A stretch of DNA of 64,000 nucleotides from Acidobacteriaceae bacterium (lineage in GTDB: Bacteria; Acidobacteriota; Terriglobia; Terriglobales; Acidobacteriaceae), in the NCBI GenBank assembly GCA_003168355.1, contig PMSQ01000197.1:20043-84042 (forward strand). The letters run 5' to 3'. Positions 26,568 through 35,950 of this stretch are shown here, piece by piece. The number at the start of each line of letters is the position of its first letter. The stretch's first letter is position 1. A model generated the notes under the pieces. The model was not told the origin of the DNA and did no database searches. It saw only the letters and a program-made list of their open reading frames with translations. A program made the position numbers and the translations under genes.

Positions 26568-27467
26568 CTAGCCGCCGCCTTTGCCCTGACCGTTTGTCTC
26601 CGCCGTCGTGATGTTGGTCGTTCCTTCTCCGATACATCCCATCTTCACCCGGATCATGGTCAGGTGGAACCTGTATTTGTCGTAAATTCCCTTGTTCGGA
26701 TCGCCCAGCTCCCGCACCACCCTTAACTCGCCCAAAAATATCTTCCCAAAATGCGGCAAGTCGATCACGTGTCCGAACGAAAGCCCGGGAGCGCCCGCCA
26801 CGCGGTTGACCAATGAGCATTTCAGTGTTCCATTCCCGTTCAGCACAGGCTGGCCCCTGGGATACTCTTCGCTGGCCCAGTCTGGAAGCTCGGCTGCGGT
26901 GGCAATCCGGTCGTATTGCTGCGAAAGCCGGTCGAGGACATTGCCATTTTCAAAGTACGATTCGTCGTCCGCCGGTTTGGGACCAAGGATGTCGAGACAA
27001 CGGTCCACCTCAACCTTGTGTCCGGCAATCCGCAGATTGTCGAAGCGCGTGCCCAGAAACGTAACCGAAGGCACCTGCCCCGTTCCGTATGCCGGATGCA
27101 CAGTAGAGATTTGCGCCACCACGCGGTCGGCGGTCACCACGTCGAGCACGTTCAGCCCCTCGATTACGGACGTGGCCAGCGTGGAGAACCCAGCAATCTT
27201 CGAACTCGGATGTCCCGCCACCTGGGTGTATCCGCCCTCATAGGAAAGAATGCCATCCAGGTGCAAGGGATCGGCCTTCTTGTAGTGATAGTGCCCCTTG
27301 TCCTCGCAATGCCCTTTCTTGGACAGCTCCACATACGCTCGAGGCTTGATCACATCTTGCACCGGCTGCTGAATGTCTGCACTCAGAACATCGGCTTCCG
27401 CATAATATTCGTGAACTGCATCGGGGTCTGGCTCAACCATCGATAGGTCGTTCGGTAGTGCTGCCAT
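26568..27467 (-). CDS. Uncharacterised protein of the sigma/CHAT operon
   Basis: 299 residues from ATG 27467, with GGAGG six bases upstream; this rules out a longer start. Not confidently recognised. There is no signal peptide; the C-terminus is Gly/Lys-rich (NGQGKGGG). A central beta-rich part contains ATSVIEGLNVLDVVTADRVVAQIST and SVTFLGTRFDNLRIAG, which faintly recalls choice-of-anchor P proteins; an HxH-like KGHYHYKK segment is near residue 58. It starts 24 bases after the anti-sigma gene stop and precedes the CHAT gene, so it may be a partner or a CHAT substrate (inference). Confidence 0.7.
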   Translation of the reverse strand: MAALPNDLSMVEPDPDAVHEYYAEADVLSADIQQPVQDVIKPRAYVELSKKGHCEDKGHYHYKKADPLHLDGILSYEGGYTQVAGHPSSKIAGFSTLATSVIEGLNVLDVVTADRVVAQISTVHPAYGTGQVPSVTFLGTRFDNLRIAGHKVEVDRCLDILGPKPADDESYFENGNVLDRLSQQYDRIATAAELPDWASEEYPRGQPVLNGNGTLKCSLVNRVAGAPGLSFGHVIDLPHFGKIFLGELRVVRELGDPNKGIYDKYRFHLTMIRVKMGCIGEGTTNITTAETNGQGKGGG

Positions 27468-27490
27468 ACATTTCCTCCGTTCGGGTGAGT

Positions 27491-28156
27491 TCACTTCTGA
27501 TCTTGTAGCTCGATCGGATACCGGCCGAGATCCACACTTTCACCGCTGGTGGTGATGCCATACACCGCCAGCGTACTGGGCGCATGATCGCTTCCCGGAA
27601 CATAGAGCGAAAGCGCGTCGCTCCCTGCCGCCGGGATCGAGCGCGACCATTCTAGCCTTCCCTGCGCGCTATACAAGTCCAATTTGTAAGAAGAATAACG
27701 GCCGTTGGGCGGAACGTTCAAGGCCAGCCCGAAGGGTTGTCCCGCGCGGGCCGGAACCGCAATTGCCTCCATGCCTCTGGTACCGACGTTGACCACTGCC
27801 GATGCCAGAAACTGGGGACTTGTTGCCGCCTGTTGCAATCGAGAGTAGGCCTGATTTTGATACACGATGACGGCCAGCAACAGGGCAAGAACGGGCACCG
27901 CAATCGCAGGCCGCAGCCATGCGAACCATCCGGAACCCGCTGATACGGGAACGCGCACGCGCACCGCAGACGGGGTCGCCTTCTCAGCCAGGATCACCTT
28001 GCTCTGCTCGATCAACATAGCTGCCGCACGCAGATCCAGTGCGCAATCCTGGCAGTCGAAGAGGTGCTCCTCGAACTGGTCGCGCAGCCCGGGATCGAGT
28101 TCATCGAGCATGTATTTTTCCGTGGCTTTCTGCCGGACCGCCTCATCATGGTCCAT
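27491..28156 (-). CDS. zf-HC2 membrane anti-sigma factor
   Basis: 221 residues from ATG 28156, preceded by GAGGGGGAT. The N-terminal cytoplasmic part has the anti-sigma zinc motif His-x3-Cys-x2-Cys (EEHLFDCQDC, about residues 29-38). A single span lies near residues 80-100 (IAVPVLALLLAVIVY), and the external part is beta-rich (VPPNGRYSSYKLDLYSAQG). It should sequester the ECF factor encoded immediately upstream; the ATGA-overlapping upstream frame is kept only if a longer start is used. Release probably follows an envelope signal. The pairing is inferred from adjacency. Confidence 0.85.
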   Translation of the reverse strand: MDHDEAVRQKATEKYMLDELDPGLRDQFEEHLFDCQDCALDLRAAAMLIEQSKVILAEKATPSAVRVRVPVSAGSGWFAWLRPAIAVPVLALLLAVIVYQNQAYSRLQQAATSPQFLASAVVNVGTRGMEAIAVPARAGQPFGLALNVPPNGRYSSYKLDLYSAQGRLEWSRSIPAAGSDALSLYVPGSDHAPSTLAVYGITTSGESVDLGRYPIELQDQK

Positions 28157-28203
28157 TTGTCGATCCCCCTCAATAGAATAGTGTGCCGCGACTGCAAAGC
28201 GTT

Positions 28204-28818
28204 TCATGTTTTTACAGCGGCCACCACGCCCGGCGGACGGGCCGCCAGGTCCTTTAGATACAATGACTTAAAAGATCGCTTGGCGCGATGAAGCAGCACT
28301 CGAAGGTAGTCGCGGTCGACGCCAAAATCGCGGCAAACCTCATCCTTGTCCCGTTCCTCCAGAAAAATGGCCCGCAGCAATCGCCGGTCTCGTTCCGGCA
28401 TCTCCTCCAGAATCTCCCGGACCTTATCTTGCATTTGTTTGGCGGCGATGGCCCCAATGAAGTCGACTGTCCGATCCGGAAAGTCCTGATCCTCTTCGTC
28501 TTCGAGGAATGTGTCGCGTTGCGACGATCGGTAATACTCGAGCAACACATTGTTGCAGATCGAGTTTACGTAGGATCCAAGGCGCTCCGGCTGGCGAATC
28601 TTTCCCTCCGCGCGCAGCGCCGCAAACACACGGGCAAAGGTCTCCTGCCTCACATCCTCGATCGCTTGCGGCGATTGCACGCGGGAACGGAGTTTCAGTT
28701 GGACCAGTTCGCTGAAGTAAGCAACAAAATGCTCCTGCGTGCGAAAGTCTCCCGCACGAAGACGTTCTAGATAGGATTCGTCAAAGGACTGGAATTGCAA
28801 GGACTTCCCTCGGCCCAC
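28204..28818 (-). CDS. ECF-type RNA polymerase sigma factor
   Basis: 204 residues from a GTG at 28818; a TTG at 28800 has GAGGGA six bases upstream and may be the real start. Region 2 runs through RLRSRV-like helices with EDVRQETFARVFAAL and LGSYVNSICNNVLLEYYRS. Region 4 covers MPERDRRLLRAIFLEERDKDEVCRDFGVDRDYLRVLLHRAKRSF, the helix-turn-helix that reads -35 elements. It heads the operon with the anti-sigma factor, the unknown protein and the CHAT lipoprotein, and is likely to activate it. The region 2-4 linker is acidic (FLEDEEDQDFPDRT). Confidence 0.9.
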   Translation of the reverse strand: MGRGKSLQFQSFDESYLERLRAGDFRTQEHFVAYFSELVQLKLRSRVQSPQAIEDVRQETFARVFAALRAEGKIRQPERLGSYVNSICNNVLLEYYRSSQRDTFLEDEEDQDFPDRTVDFIGAIAAKQMQDKVREILEEMPERDRRLLRAIFLEERDKDEVCRDFGVDRDYLRVLLHRAKRSFKSLYLKDLAARPPGVVAAVKT

Positions 28819-28949
28819 AAGTGGCAGCTAGTTTAGCATTTCGCGCGAAAGGGATGGTGTTGGCCTTTGGCGGTGTAACGAAAGGGTTCCGGGCAGCACC
28901 ATTCCGTTTGGAAGTTGACCAAGAAACCACCGAAATTCGAGGAGATTCA

Positions 28950-29216
28950 TTGACTCAACACTCTCTGCCGCCACGCACCCGGGCTGTCGCTGGAATGCGG
29001 CAACCGGGGGCCTTCCAGCGCGCCCTGCTGCGGGCGTTCGAACTCCCCAAAGCCTACCGGGATGTGTTTGTTCTGACGGATATCCAAGGCTATACGCTGC
29101 CCGAAATTGCATCCATGCTGAGGATCAGCACCGGCACTGCGCGCGCCCGCCTGAAACGAGCACGCCGTGAGGTTGGTTCTGTTGAGGACCACGCCGACAT
29201 GGAGCGTACGCGATGA
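28950..29216 (+). CDS. Sigma-region-4-only mini protein
   Basis: 88 residues from a TTG with CGAGGAG at five bases. The body AFELPKAYRDVFVLTDIQGYTLPEIASMLRISTGTARARLKRARREVG is a clear sigma-70 region 4 helix-turn-helix, but there is no region 2. It is either a fragment of a former ECF gene whose 5' half is lost, or a stand-alone region-4 regulator. It is divergent from the ECF/CHAT operon. Its stop overlaps an ATG (29213) that opens a 71-codon frame with no recognisable family. Confidence 0.55.
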   Translation: MTQHSLPPRTRAVAGMRQPGAFQRALLRAFELPKAYRDVFVLTDIQGYTLPEIASMLRISTGTARARLKRARREVGSVEDHADMERTR

Positions 29217-29821
29217 CAGCTTATGCGAATTCCTCTCTGCGACCGCAATCCGCAATAATGTTGGACAGGATCGAATCCAGCCCAGAGAAAACCGATGTTC
29301 ACCGGCCTGTGAACGACCTTGGCAACCGGCGATGCCCACGGGCAGGCGAGAAGCTTCTTGAACTCATCGAACTGGCCAGACGATCGGCTCCAACCGTCCT
29401 CGTGATAGCGCTGAGAATCTTCCCCTAGCCGGTTCCACCATCGCGCAACATCCTTTACTGCTGGCTTGAAATGCAGATCCCATCCGATTGATCGTGAGTG
29501 CTGTGCAGCGGGCCGGAAATGGTTGAGGAAAGCGCAGGCCTGCAATGCTCTGAAGAAGTTCCCAAGCTGGTTCTTGCACTGAAAGCCCGAAGATCGCCGG
29601 AGCCATTTCCCCTTCGGCTCCGGCGATCTGAAGCACCCCAGCCTCCCCCCGGCTACTGTGGGTTCTTCCATGTCGGGATTATTGAATCTACTGCAGCCGC
29701 ATATTCCGCGACTTGTTCTGCTCAATGCCATATAGTGCAAAGACCCCGCAAATCATTTCAATGAAAAGATGGGGCTGCCCAAACTGTTAATAACTGGTAC
29801 CCCGCCCACACGATTTTCGGA
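29217..29821. other. 605-base region without a confident gene
   Basis: A 71-codon plus-strand frame starting with an ATGA overlap at 29213 and a 216-codon minus-strand frame cross this area. Neither has a ribosome binding site or family match that I trust. The area also contains a strong hairpin at 29591-29629. It may be a decayed locus between the sigma fragment and the tricorn gene. Confidence 0.45.
29591..29629. repeat. Perfect 14-base inverted repeat
   Basis: AGATCGCCGGAGCC (29591-29604) and its exact complement GGCTCCGGCGATCT (29616-29629) flank an 11-base loop. There is no T-run on either side, so an intrinsic terminator is unlikely; a repeat-element hairpin is the better guess. Confidence 0.85.
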
Positions 29822-32800
29822 TCATTGCGCCCCGCGCCGGTTGTAGCTTGGATATTCCGGCCTATGCGGTTCTGGCGCCGGGTGCTTCGCCAGTTCGTCC
29901 AGCGCCAGACTTACAGCTTTTTCAAGCTGCGCATCGTGACCCTCGCGGACCTCCTTCGGTTCCATATCCACTTCGTAATCTGGTTGCACGCCACGGTTCT
30001 CTACATCCCATTGCCCCTGCGGATTGAAGAATCCAAAACTGGGTGAGGTGACTCGGCCGCCGTCCATCAGCACCGGGATGCCTCCGATTCCAACCAGCCC
30101 GCCCCACGTGCGCTTGCCCACCAGCGGGCCCAGTTGCGCTTCGCGGAAGTACCACGGCATCGCATCGCCACCGGAGCCGGAGAATTCATTGGTGATCATC
30201 ACCTTTGGTCCCAGCACGGAGGCCTGCGGCGTGCGGTAGATCGCTCCATAGCGCGGAGCCCACCAGCTCATGAGCGTGCGCTGCATGGCATGGATGATGT
30301 AATCCGCCGCCTGACCTCCACTGTTGAAGCGCTCGTCAATCACAGCCCCTTGCTTGTCGAGCTGCGCGAAGTAGTAGCGGTTGAAATTCGTCAGACCGCC
30401 CATCGCCGTGTCCGGCAGATAAACGTAGGCCAGCTTTCCGGCACTCAGTTCCTGCACTTTGCGCCGGTTCGCCTCGATCCACGTCAGGTTGCGCAGGCTA
30501 AGATCATCGGCGATCGGCGTCACCGTAACCTCATGCGCATCTTTGCCGCTCGCGTCTGCGGCGATCTTCAGTACAACCTGGGTTCCGGCCGTGCCCTCCA
30601 GCAGCCGCTGAATGTCATCGGAGCCGCTCAGGTCCCGGCCTCCGACGGCAAGGATAAAATCCCCTTCTTTAACTTTCACTCCCGGCTCCGCCAGCGGCGC
30701 ATGCGCCTGTGGATTCCAGTGCTCACCCGTGTAAATGCGTTCAATGAGGTAACGCCCGTCCACGATCTCGTAGTCGGCCCCCAGCAGACCACCCCGCACG
30801 CGATTGGGATGGGGAATTGTTCCTCCGTTGCCCCGCAGATGGCCGATCGAGAAGTCGCCGAGCATCTCCTGAAAGAGATAATTCAGATCGCTGCGCGCCC
30901 CAACCTCAGCCAGATATGGTTTGTACTTCGCTTCCGCCGCAACCGTGTCCACGCCGTGATAATGCGGATCGTAGAAGAAGCTGCGCTCGATCTGCCATAT
31001 CTCGTGAAACATCTGCTGCCACTCGGCACGCGGATCCACGCGGACTTCCATCTTGGATAGCTCGAGTTTGCCTTCGCCGGGTTTGACGGGTGCGTCGGCG
31101 GGAACGATGACGAAGGTTGGCGCTGGGCCGTCGGCCGCCTGCGGGCCCTCTGGCTCGTCGCGCGCCATCTCCAGAAGCATCTTGTTCCCGTCGAATGAGA
31201 GATCAAATCCCGCAATGTGATCGGCCAGCTTCTCAGGTTTCCTTGTCTTCAGAACGAAGCGAGTCAGGGTCTGGCCGTGGTCTGCCTGGAATCTTCCTCC
31301 ACTCTCGAGCAGATAAAGAATGCCTTCCTTGCCGGCCGCCAGACCTGTATAACCGCTTGCAGGCAGGGGGAGCGCGACGGCGCGATCCTGCAGATGTTCG
31401 AGATCGATCTTCACCGGCTTTGGCTTCTCCGGCTTTTCTATTTTTTCGGGCTTGTCGGCGTCTTCGGATTTTTTCGCATCGTCTTTTTTCGCATCAGCGG
31501 ATTTGTCCTTATCCGCGTGCTCGTCGTCCGAGTCCTTCTTGTCCTTGTCCTTTGCGTCGGGCAGCTTCTCGTCTTCACCTTGGGGTGCAACGGGAGAAGC
31601 CGTATCCGCCGCCAGCGCCAGCCCGTACACGCTGCGGGTCACGTTAAAGGCGTCGCTGCTCATGTCCAGCCCGCTGGTGGACGTGCCGTAATTCGTGCTT
31701 TCCGTGAAGTAAAGATACTTCCCGTCGCGATCGAATCCAGGGAAGCGAACATCGCTCATGCCATCGGTGACCTGCATGCTCTTGCCCGACGCGACGGAGT
31801 GTACGAACAACGCATGGAATCGATTCGTCACCGTCTGCGTGTAGGCGAGCCACTTTGAGTCTGGTGACCAGGCAGCGTCGTAGTCTCCGTCGTCGTCAAC
31901 AGCCTTATCGATGACCGTGGCCTTGCCCGTCGCCATATCCAGCAGCCAGATTTCCGTCTTGTTGTCGTGGAAGGCGATGAGCTTTGAGTCCGGCGACCAG
32001 ACCGGCTTGAAATAATATGTCGCATCGTTGGCTAGCGGGAACTTCTTCACTTCGCCCGCGCCGCTCTGTTTGCTGATGTGCAGCGCATACTGGCCTGATT
32101 CATCGGAGAAATATGCGATGCTCTGTCCATCCGGGGACCACGCCGGCTCTCGCTCCATTACACCCGGGGTGCCGGTGATATCGCGTGTGGTGCTTTCCTT
32201 TTTCGCGGGCACAGTCAGGATGTCGCCGTGCGCCTCAAAGGCCGCCCGCAGGCCGGTGGGCGAGATGCTATAGCGCTGAATCTCGCGATCCGCCGGCGAA
32301 ATACGTTGGCGCACATCGGGCAAGTCGGCGTTTACCTCCACGCTGATCTGGCGTGCCTGGCCGCTCTGCGTATCGTACAAAAACAGCTCGCCAAACCGGT
32401 CGTAGACGATGCCGCCCGGTCCCGCACTTACCGAACGAATATCCGCGCCGTCATTCTTCACCACTTCTGTCATAGCCTTCGTCTCCGGGTCGAAACGAAA
32501 CAACGATATCGGCCCGTTGCGGTCGGAAAGAAAATACACCTGCTTGTCCACCCAGACAGGATTGAAATCGTTCGACCGCTCACGTGGGACCTTCACTACG
32601 TCCAGAGTTGCCATGTCGACTATCCACACCGAGCTTGCAAGGCCGCCGCGATAATTTCTCCACGCCACATACGAGGAATAATTGAAGGGCGACGCGCCGC
32701 CCACCGGCGAATACGCAAAGTACTTTCCGTCGGCGGAAAACTTGCCGGAGAAGGCCATCGGCAATGGCAGAGCCGTGGCCTGACCACCATTCAGCGAGAT

Positions 32801-33223
32801 CTTGAACAGTTTCGTGTATCGCGGGCTGCTGCTTTCGCGGTTGGAGCGGAAAATCACGTACTTTCCGTCAGGTGTCCACCCAACGGCAGCATCCGCTGCC
32901 GGATGATACGTGAGGCGCTTGGGAACTCCTCCGATGGATGGGACAACAAAGACATCCGTGTTTCCGTCGTATTCCCCCGTAAAGGCAATCATGTTGCCGT
33001 CAGGCGAAAAGACCGGGTCAGTCTCAATGCCAGTCCCCGTGGTCAGTCGAGAGGCGTGGCCGCCATTGCGGTCCACGGTCCACAAATCGCCGGCGTAAGA
33101 AAAGACAATCAAGCTGCCGTTGAATGCCGGCCGCTGCAGCAATGGGCGCGACGCCTGGGCGGTGACAGCAAGCGGGCAAAGTACGGCGAAAATAAAGGCA
33201 AGTACCTGTTGAATCACTTTCAT
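29822..33223 (-). CDS. Tricorn-type protease homologue with PDZ and S41 domains
   Basis: 1133 residues from ATG 33223, a position giving a clean signal peptide ending AVTAQA. Residues 30-530 are WD40-like beta-propeller blades (DLWTVDRNGGHASRLT, PVFSPDGNMIAFTGEYDG, AWSPDGQSIAYFSDESGQYAL and others). Residues 545-605 are a Lys/Asp/Glu low-complexity insert. A C1 domain with SFFYDPHYHGVD (the charge-relay His), a PDZ domain at about 830-910, and the S41 core with the nucleophile Ser in NEFSGSGGDAMPWYF (near 1014) follow. It probably degrades peptides in the periplasm, because it has a signal peptide, unlike archaeal tricorn. Confidence 0.93.
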   Translation of the reverse strand: MKVIQQVLAFIFAVLCPLAVTAQASRPLLQRPAFNGSLIVFSYAGDLWTVDRNGGHASRLTTGTGIETDPVFSPDGNMIAFTGEYDGNTDVFVVPSIGGVPKRLTYHPAADAAVGWTPDGKYVIFRSNRESSSPRYTKLFKISLNGGQATALPLPMAFSGKFSADGKYFAYSPVGGASPFNYSSYVAWRNYRGGLASSVWIVDMATLDVVKVPRERSNDFNPVWVDKQVYFLSDRNGPISLFRFDPETKAMTEVVKNDGADIRSVSAGPGGIVYDRFGELFLYDTQSGQARQISVEVNADLPDVRQRISPADREIQRYSISPTGLRAAFEAHGDILTVPAKKESTTRDITGTPGVMEREPAWSPDGQSIAYFSDESGQYALHISKQSGAGEVKKFPLANDATYYFKPVWSPDSKLIAFHDNKTEIWLLDMATGKATVIDKAVDDDGDYDAAWSPDSKWLAYTQTVTNRFHALFVHSVASGKSMQVTDGMSDVRFPGFDRDGKYLYFTESTNYGTSTSGLDMSSDAFNVTRSVYGLALAADTASPVAPQGEDEKLPDAKDKDKKDSDDEHADKDKSADAKKDDAKKSEDADKPEKIEKPEKPKPVKIDLEHLQDRAVALPLPASGYTGLAAGKEGILYLLESGGRFQADHGQTLTRFVLKTRKPEKLADHIAGFDLSFDGNKMLLEMARDEPEGPQAADGPAPTFVIVPADAPVKPGEGKLELSKMEVRVDPRAEWQQMFHEIWQIERSFFYDPHYHGVDTVAAEAKYKPYLAEVGARSDLNYLFQEMLGDFSIGHLRGNGGTIPHPNRVRGGLLGADYEIVDGRYLIERIYTGEHWNPQAHAPLAEPGVKVKEGDFILAVGGRDLSGSDDIQRLLEGTAGTQVVLKIAADASGKDAHEVTVTPIADDLSLRNLTWIEANRRKVQELSAGKLAYVYLPDTAMGGLTNFNRYYFAQLDKQGAVIDERFNSGGQAADYIIHAMQRTLMSWWAPRYGAIYRTPQASVLGPKVMITNEFSGSGGDAMPWYFREAQLGPLVGKRTWGGLVGIGGIPVLMDGGRVTSPSFGFFNPQGQWDVENRGVQPDYEVDMEPKEVREGHDAQLEKAVSLALDELAKHPAPEPHRPEYPSYNRRGAQ

Positions 33224-33378
33224 CTTCTCTGCTCCGTGAGAACGCATACAGTATCAACTCGGGCAAGGGCTCATATCATACGACCTCTGGCAAGGACTAA
33301 AAAAGGGAAATGCGAGGTAAACAGAAACCACGCTTCGTGACCGATCCCATACTCACAAGCCCTACACGCCGCGGGATC

Positions 33379-34263
33379 TCATCGATCCTTCATCGTCGAT
33401 GCCGCCGACTTTGCCCGAGCAAGCAGATTGGGCGCCTTCATTTGCTGGCAGCATTCCTCAAAGTTCGAGCGCGGTCCTTTCCAACAGAGATCCTGGACCG
33501 TATCGAAAACGGGCACATCCAGCCGCAGGGTGGCGAGCGTGCGAAACAACAGTGCGTCTTCCCATGCATTGAATAGCGACTCGGAAAGCAAGCGGGCCTT
33601 GCGGATGGAAGGATGCCATTCCCGCCAATCTTTCGGAATGTCTTCGAGGTGGGGATACTGAGATAGGGTAAGAGCGGCAGCCTTTGCGCCCCATCCAGGC
33701 ATACCTGGGAAGCCATCCGCGCTGTCGCCGACCACCGCCAGATAGTCCGGAATCGATTGCGGTTTCACCCCAAACTTGGCCACAACGCCCGCTTCATCGC
33801 GCAATATGTCGCGCCTGCGGTCCAGTTGAACGACCCGCGTCCCCACCACGCATTGACTGAGATCCTTGTCCGGCGTGCAGATCAGCACCCGGCTCACGCG
33901 TTCATCCTGCGCCGCCTTTCCAGCCGCAGAAGCGAGCGCATCATCCGCTTCGAAGTAGACCATGGGCCAAACCACAACTCCCATCGCTTCCAGCGCTTCT
34001 TCGAGCACGGGGAACTGCGAGAGCAACTCCGGAGCTACACCTTCGCTGGTCTTGTACCCGGGATATAGATCATTCCGAAACGACTCCACAACATGATCGG
34101 TAGCGACTCCAATGTGGGTTGCGCCTCGCTCCATCATGGATAAAACGGAAGCCAGGACACCACGCACGGCGCCAATTTCCTGGCCATTCACATCGGCCGC
34201 GGCGGGCACGGCATAAAAATATCGGAACAATTCATAGGTTCCGTCAACCAAGTGAGCATCCAT
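33379..34263 (-). CDS. 5'-3' exonuclease (PolI N-terminal / flap nuclease family)
   Basis: 294 residues. MDAHLVDGTYELFRYFYA is the N-terminal metal site. ATDHVVESFRNDLYPGYK is the arch region, followed by FEADDALAS and ICTPDKDLSQCV with metal-binding Asp residues, then the helix-hairpin-helix VGDSADGFPGMPGWGAKAAALT. It is a stand-alone 5' nuclease domain like those fused to DNA polymerase I, acting on flaps or primers. GGAG stands five bases before the ATG. It follows the fatty acid transporter with a 55-base gap, with no obvious functional link. Confidence 0.85.
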   Translation of the reverse strand: MDAHLVDGTYELFRYFYAVPAAADVNGQEIGAVRGVLASVLSMMERGATHIGVATDHVVESFRNDLYPGYKTSEGVAPELLSQFPVLEEALEAMGVVVWPMVYFEADDALASAAGKAAQDERVSRVLICTPDKDLSQCVVGTRVVQLDRRRDILRDEAGVVAKFGVKPQSIPDYLAVVGDSADGFPGMPGWGAKAAALTLSQYPHLEDIPKDWREWHPSIRKARLLSESLFNAWEDALLFRTLATLRLDVPVFDTVQDLCWKGPRSNFEECCQQMKAPNLLARAKSAASTMKDR

Positions 34264-34318
34264 GCAGCTCCGATCATCTCTCTGCCAACAAAATTATCCG
34301 GTCCTCTCCATCCCGTCG

Positions 34319-35731
34319 CTATTTCATGGGCGGCAGATACGGAATATATCGGGCGAACAGCCAACACAGAAAAAACACGACCGGCACGTGAACCATCAAC
34401 TGCAGCACTCCATATCCCACAATGTCTCTGGCCTTCAATTTCAAGATGCCCAGCAACGGCAGCATCCAGAAGGGATTCACCAGATTGGGCAGCGCTTCCG
34501 ACGCGTTGTAGATCTGCACCACCCACCCCAGGTGCACCTGGTGCAGGTTCGCGGCCTGCAACACATACGGCGCTTCGATGACCCACTTGCTGCCGCCGGA
34601 GGGAATGAAAACCCCGAGCACCGCCGAATACACCGCGACCAGCAACGGATATGTGTTGTGCGTGCTGACGGAAGCGAACAGTTTCGCCAGCGCATCCGCG
34701 ATCCCCGTCCCCGCAATCATCCCAAAGATCACTGCGTAAAACGGAAACTGGATCAGCACGCCTCCGGTGGCGGGAACGCATTCCACAACCGCGCGCATAA
34801 AGCGCTTCGGGCGCCAGTGCAATAAAAGCCCAACCGTGATGAACATGAGGTTGTAGGTATTAAGGTCCAGCGCTGCCAGTGCGCCTTGCGGTGAGGTGCG
34901 GAAGACATCGATCAGATAACAGCACAACAGCGAGGCGACAAGAATTGTCAGCAGGGGACTGTATTCCAGCCACTCGCCGGGTTTGCTCCTGACCTCAAGG
35001 CGGGAGCGAATCGGCTCGTATTCAATGCCGTAGGATTCCGCGGTTCTGGCGTTCTCCGGCGACGGCGTAGACAAGTAGGCAATCAGCACCGATAACACGA
35101 TCAGGATCGCCGTGGTCGCGATGCTTTGCCACAAGAACAAAGTCTGGGTCAGCGGGATCAACCCGCTGATATTGAATAATGTCGGCGGCATGGCAGACTT
35201 GGTCGCCATCAGCATGGCCGCGGAAGAAGACAGCCCCATCGCCCAGACCGCTCCCAGCCCAAGATACGCAGCAGCGCCGGCGGCCCGGTAGTCAAGTCCC
35301 TTGATGCGATGCGCCAATTCGCGGACAAAGAGTCCGCTGAAAATCAGACTCAAGCCCCAGGAGATCAGCGAAGTCAGCATGGAGAACAACGCCACCAACG
35401 CGACCGCTTGCCGCGGTGTCTTCGGAATCCCGGCCAGGGCGCGGATGGCGCGATACACGATCGGCGTCGAGGCGACGACGTACCCACCCACGATGATCAT
35501 CACCATCTGCATGGTGAAGGGAACCAGAGTCCAGAAGTTCTTCCCGCCCTGGATGGCAAGCTTGGCAGGACTCTGATGAAGTATCAGGCCAACCACAAAG
35601 ACCACCACGATTCCCAGCAGCGCAAAAATCAGCGGATCCGGAAACCACCGTTCACTCCAGTTGGCCAGGCCCAGGCCAAAGCGGACAAGGCGTTGCTCAG
35701 TTGCCGCGTGCTTCTCTTGTGGCATGTGCAT
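34319..35731 (-). CDS. atoE: Short-chain fatty acid transporter (AtoE family)
   Basis: 470 residues, about eleven to twelve membrane spans. The family signature is spread over WFPDPLIFALLGIVVVFVVG, GLSLIFSGLFVRELA, the conserved loop SSSAAMLMATKSAMPP and VFIPSGGSKWVIEAPYVL. AtoE-type carriers import acetoacetate and other short-chain acids. AAAGGA precedes the ATG. The gene is monocistronic or followed by the exonuclease. No atoDAB genes are nearby, so the substrate assignment rests on family membership only. Confidence 0.85.
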   Translation of the reverse strand: MHMPQEKHAATEQRLVRFGLGLANWSERWFPDPLIFALLGIVVVFVVGLILHQSPAKLAIQGGKNFWTLVPFTMQMVMIIVGGYVVASTPIVYRAIRALAGIPKTPRQAVALVALFSMLTSLISWGLSLIFSGLFVRELAHRIKGLDYRAAGAAAYLGLGAVWAMGLSSSAAMLMATKSAMPPTLFNISGLIPLTQTLFLWQSIATTAILIVLSVLIAYLSTPSPENARTAESYGIEYEPIRSRLEVRSKPGEWLEYSPLLTILVASLLCCYLIDVFRTSPQGALAALDLNTYNLMFITVGLLLHWRPKRFMRAVVECVPATGGVLIQFPFYAVIFGMIAGTGIADALAKLFASVSTHNTYPLLVAVYSAVLGVFIPSGGSKWVIEAPYVLQAANLHQVHLGWVVQIYNASEALPNLVNPFWMLPLLGILKLKARDIVGYGVLQLMVHVPVVFFLCWLFARYIPYLPPMK

Positions 35732-35950
35732 GGTCGATCCTTTCGGTCCGTCGGCGGCACGTCGCAGAGTGAAAGGTGCTCAGCGTCGATGCAGAACCGG
35801 GGCTTCCGATTTATGCTCGACATTGTAGCGTGTGTTTCGCGCAGGAGAAGTGGTTGCGCCGGATTTCATGGTATTTGATCCGGAGGCGAGGATCGGCAAC
35901 GGTCTTGCACTCCTGGCGAGAACAGAATAATCGTCGTGCACCGTATCGCG

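Noticed and set aside
29090-29740. 216-codon minus-strand open frame in the gene-poor region
   Set aside because: Some stretches look protein-like, but it overlaps the sigma-region-4 gene and the hairpin and has no ribosome binding site; I could not support it.
32228-33340. 370-codon plus-strand open frame opposite the tricorn gene
   Set aside because: Antisense shadow; Arg/His-rich with no recognisable domain or start signal.
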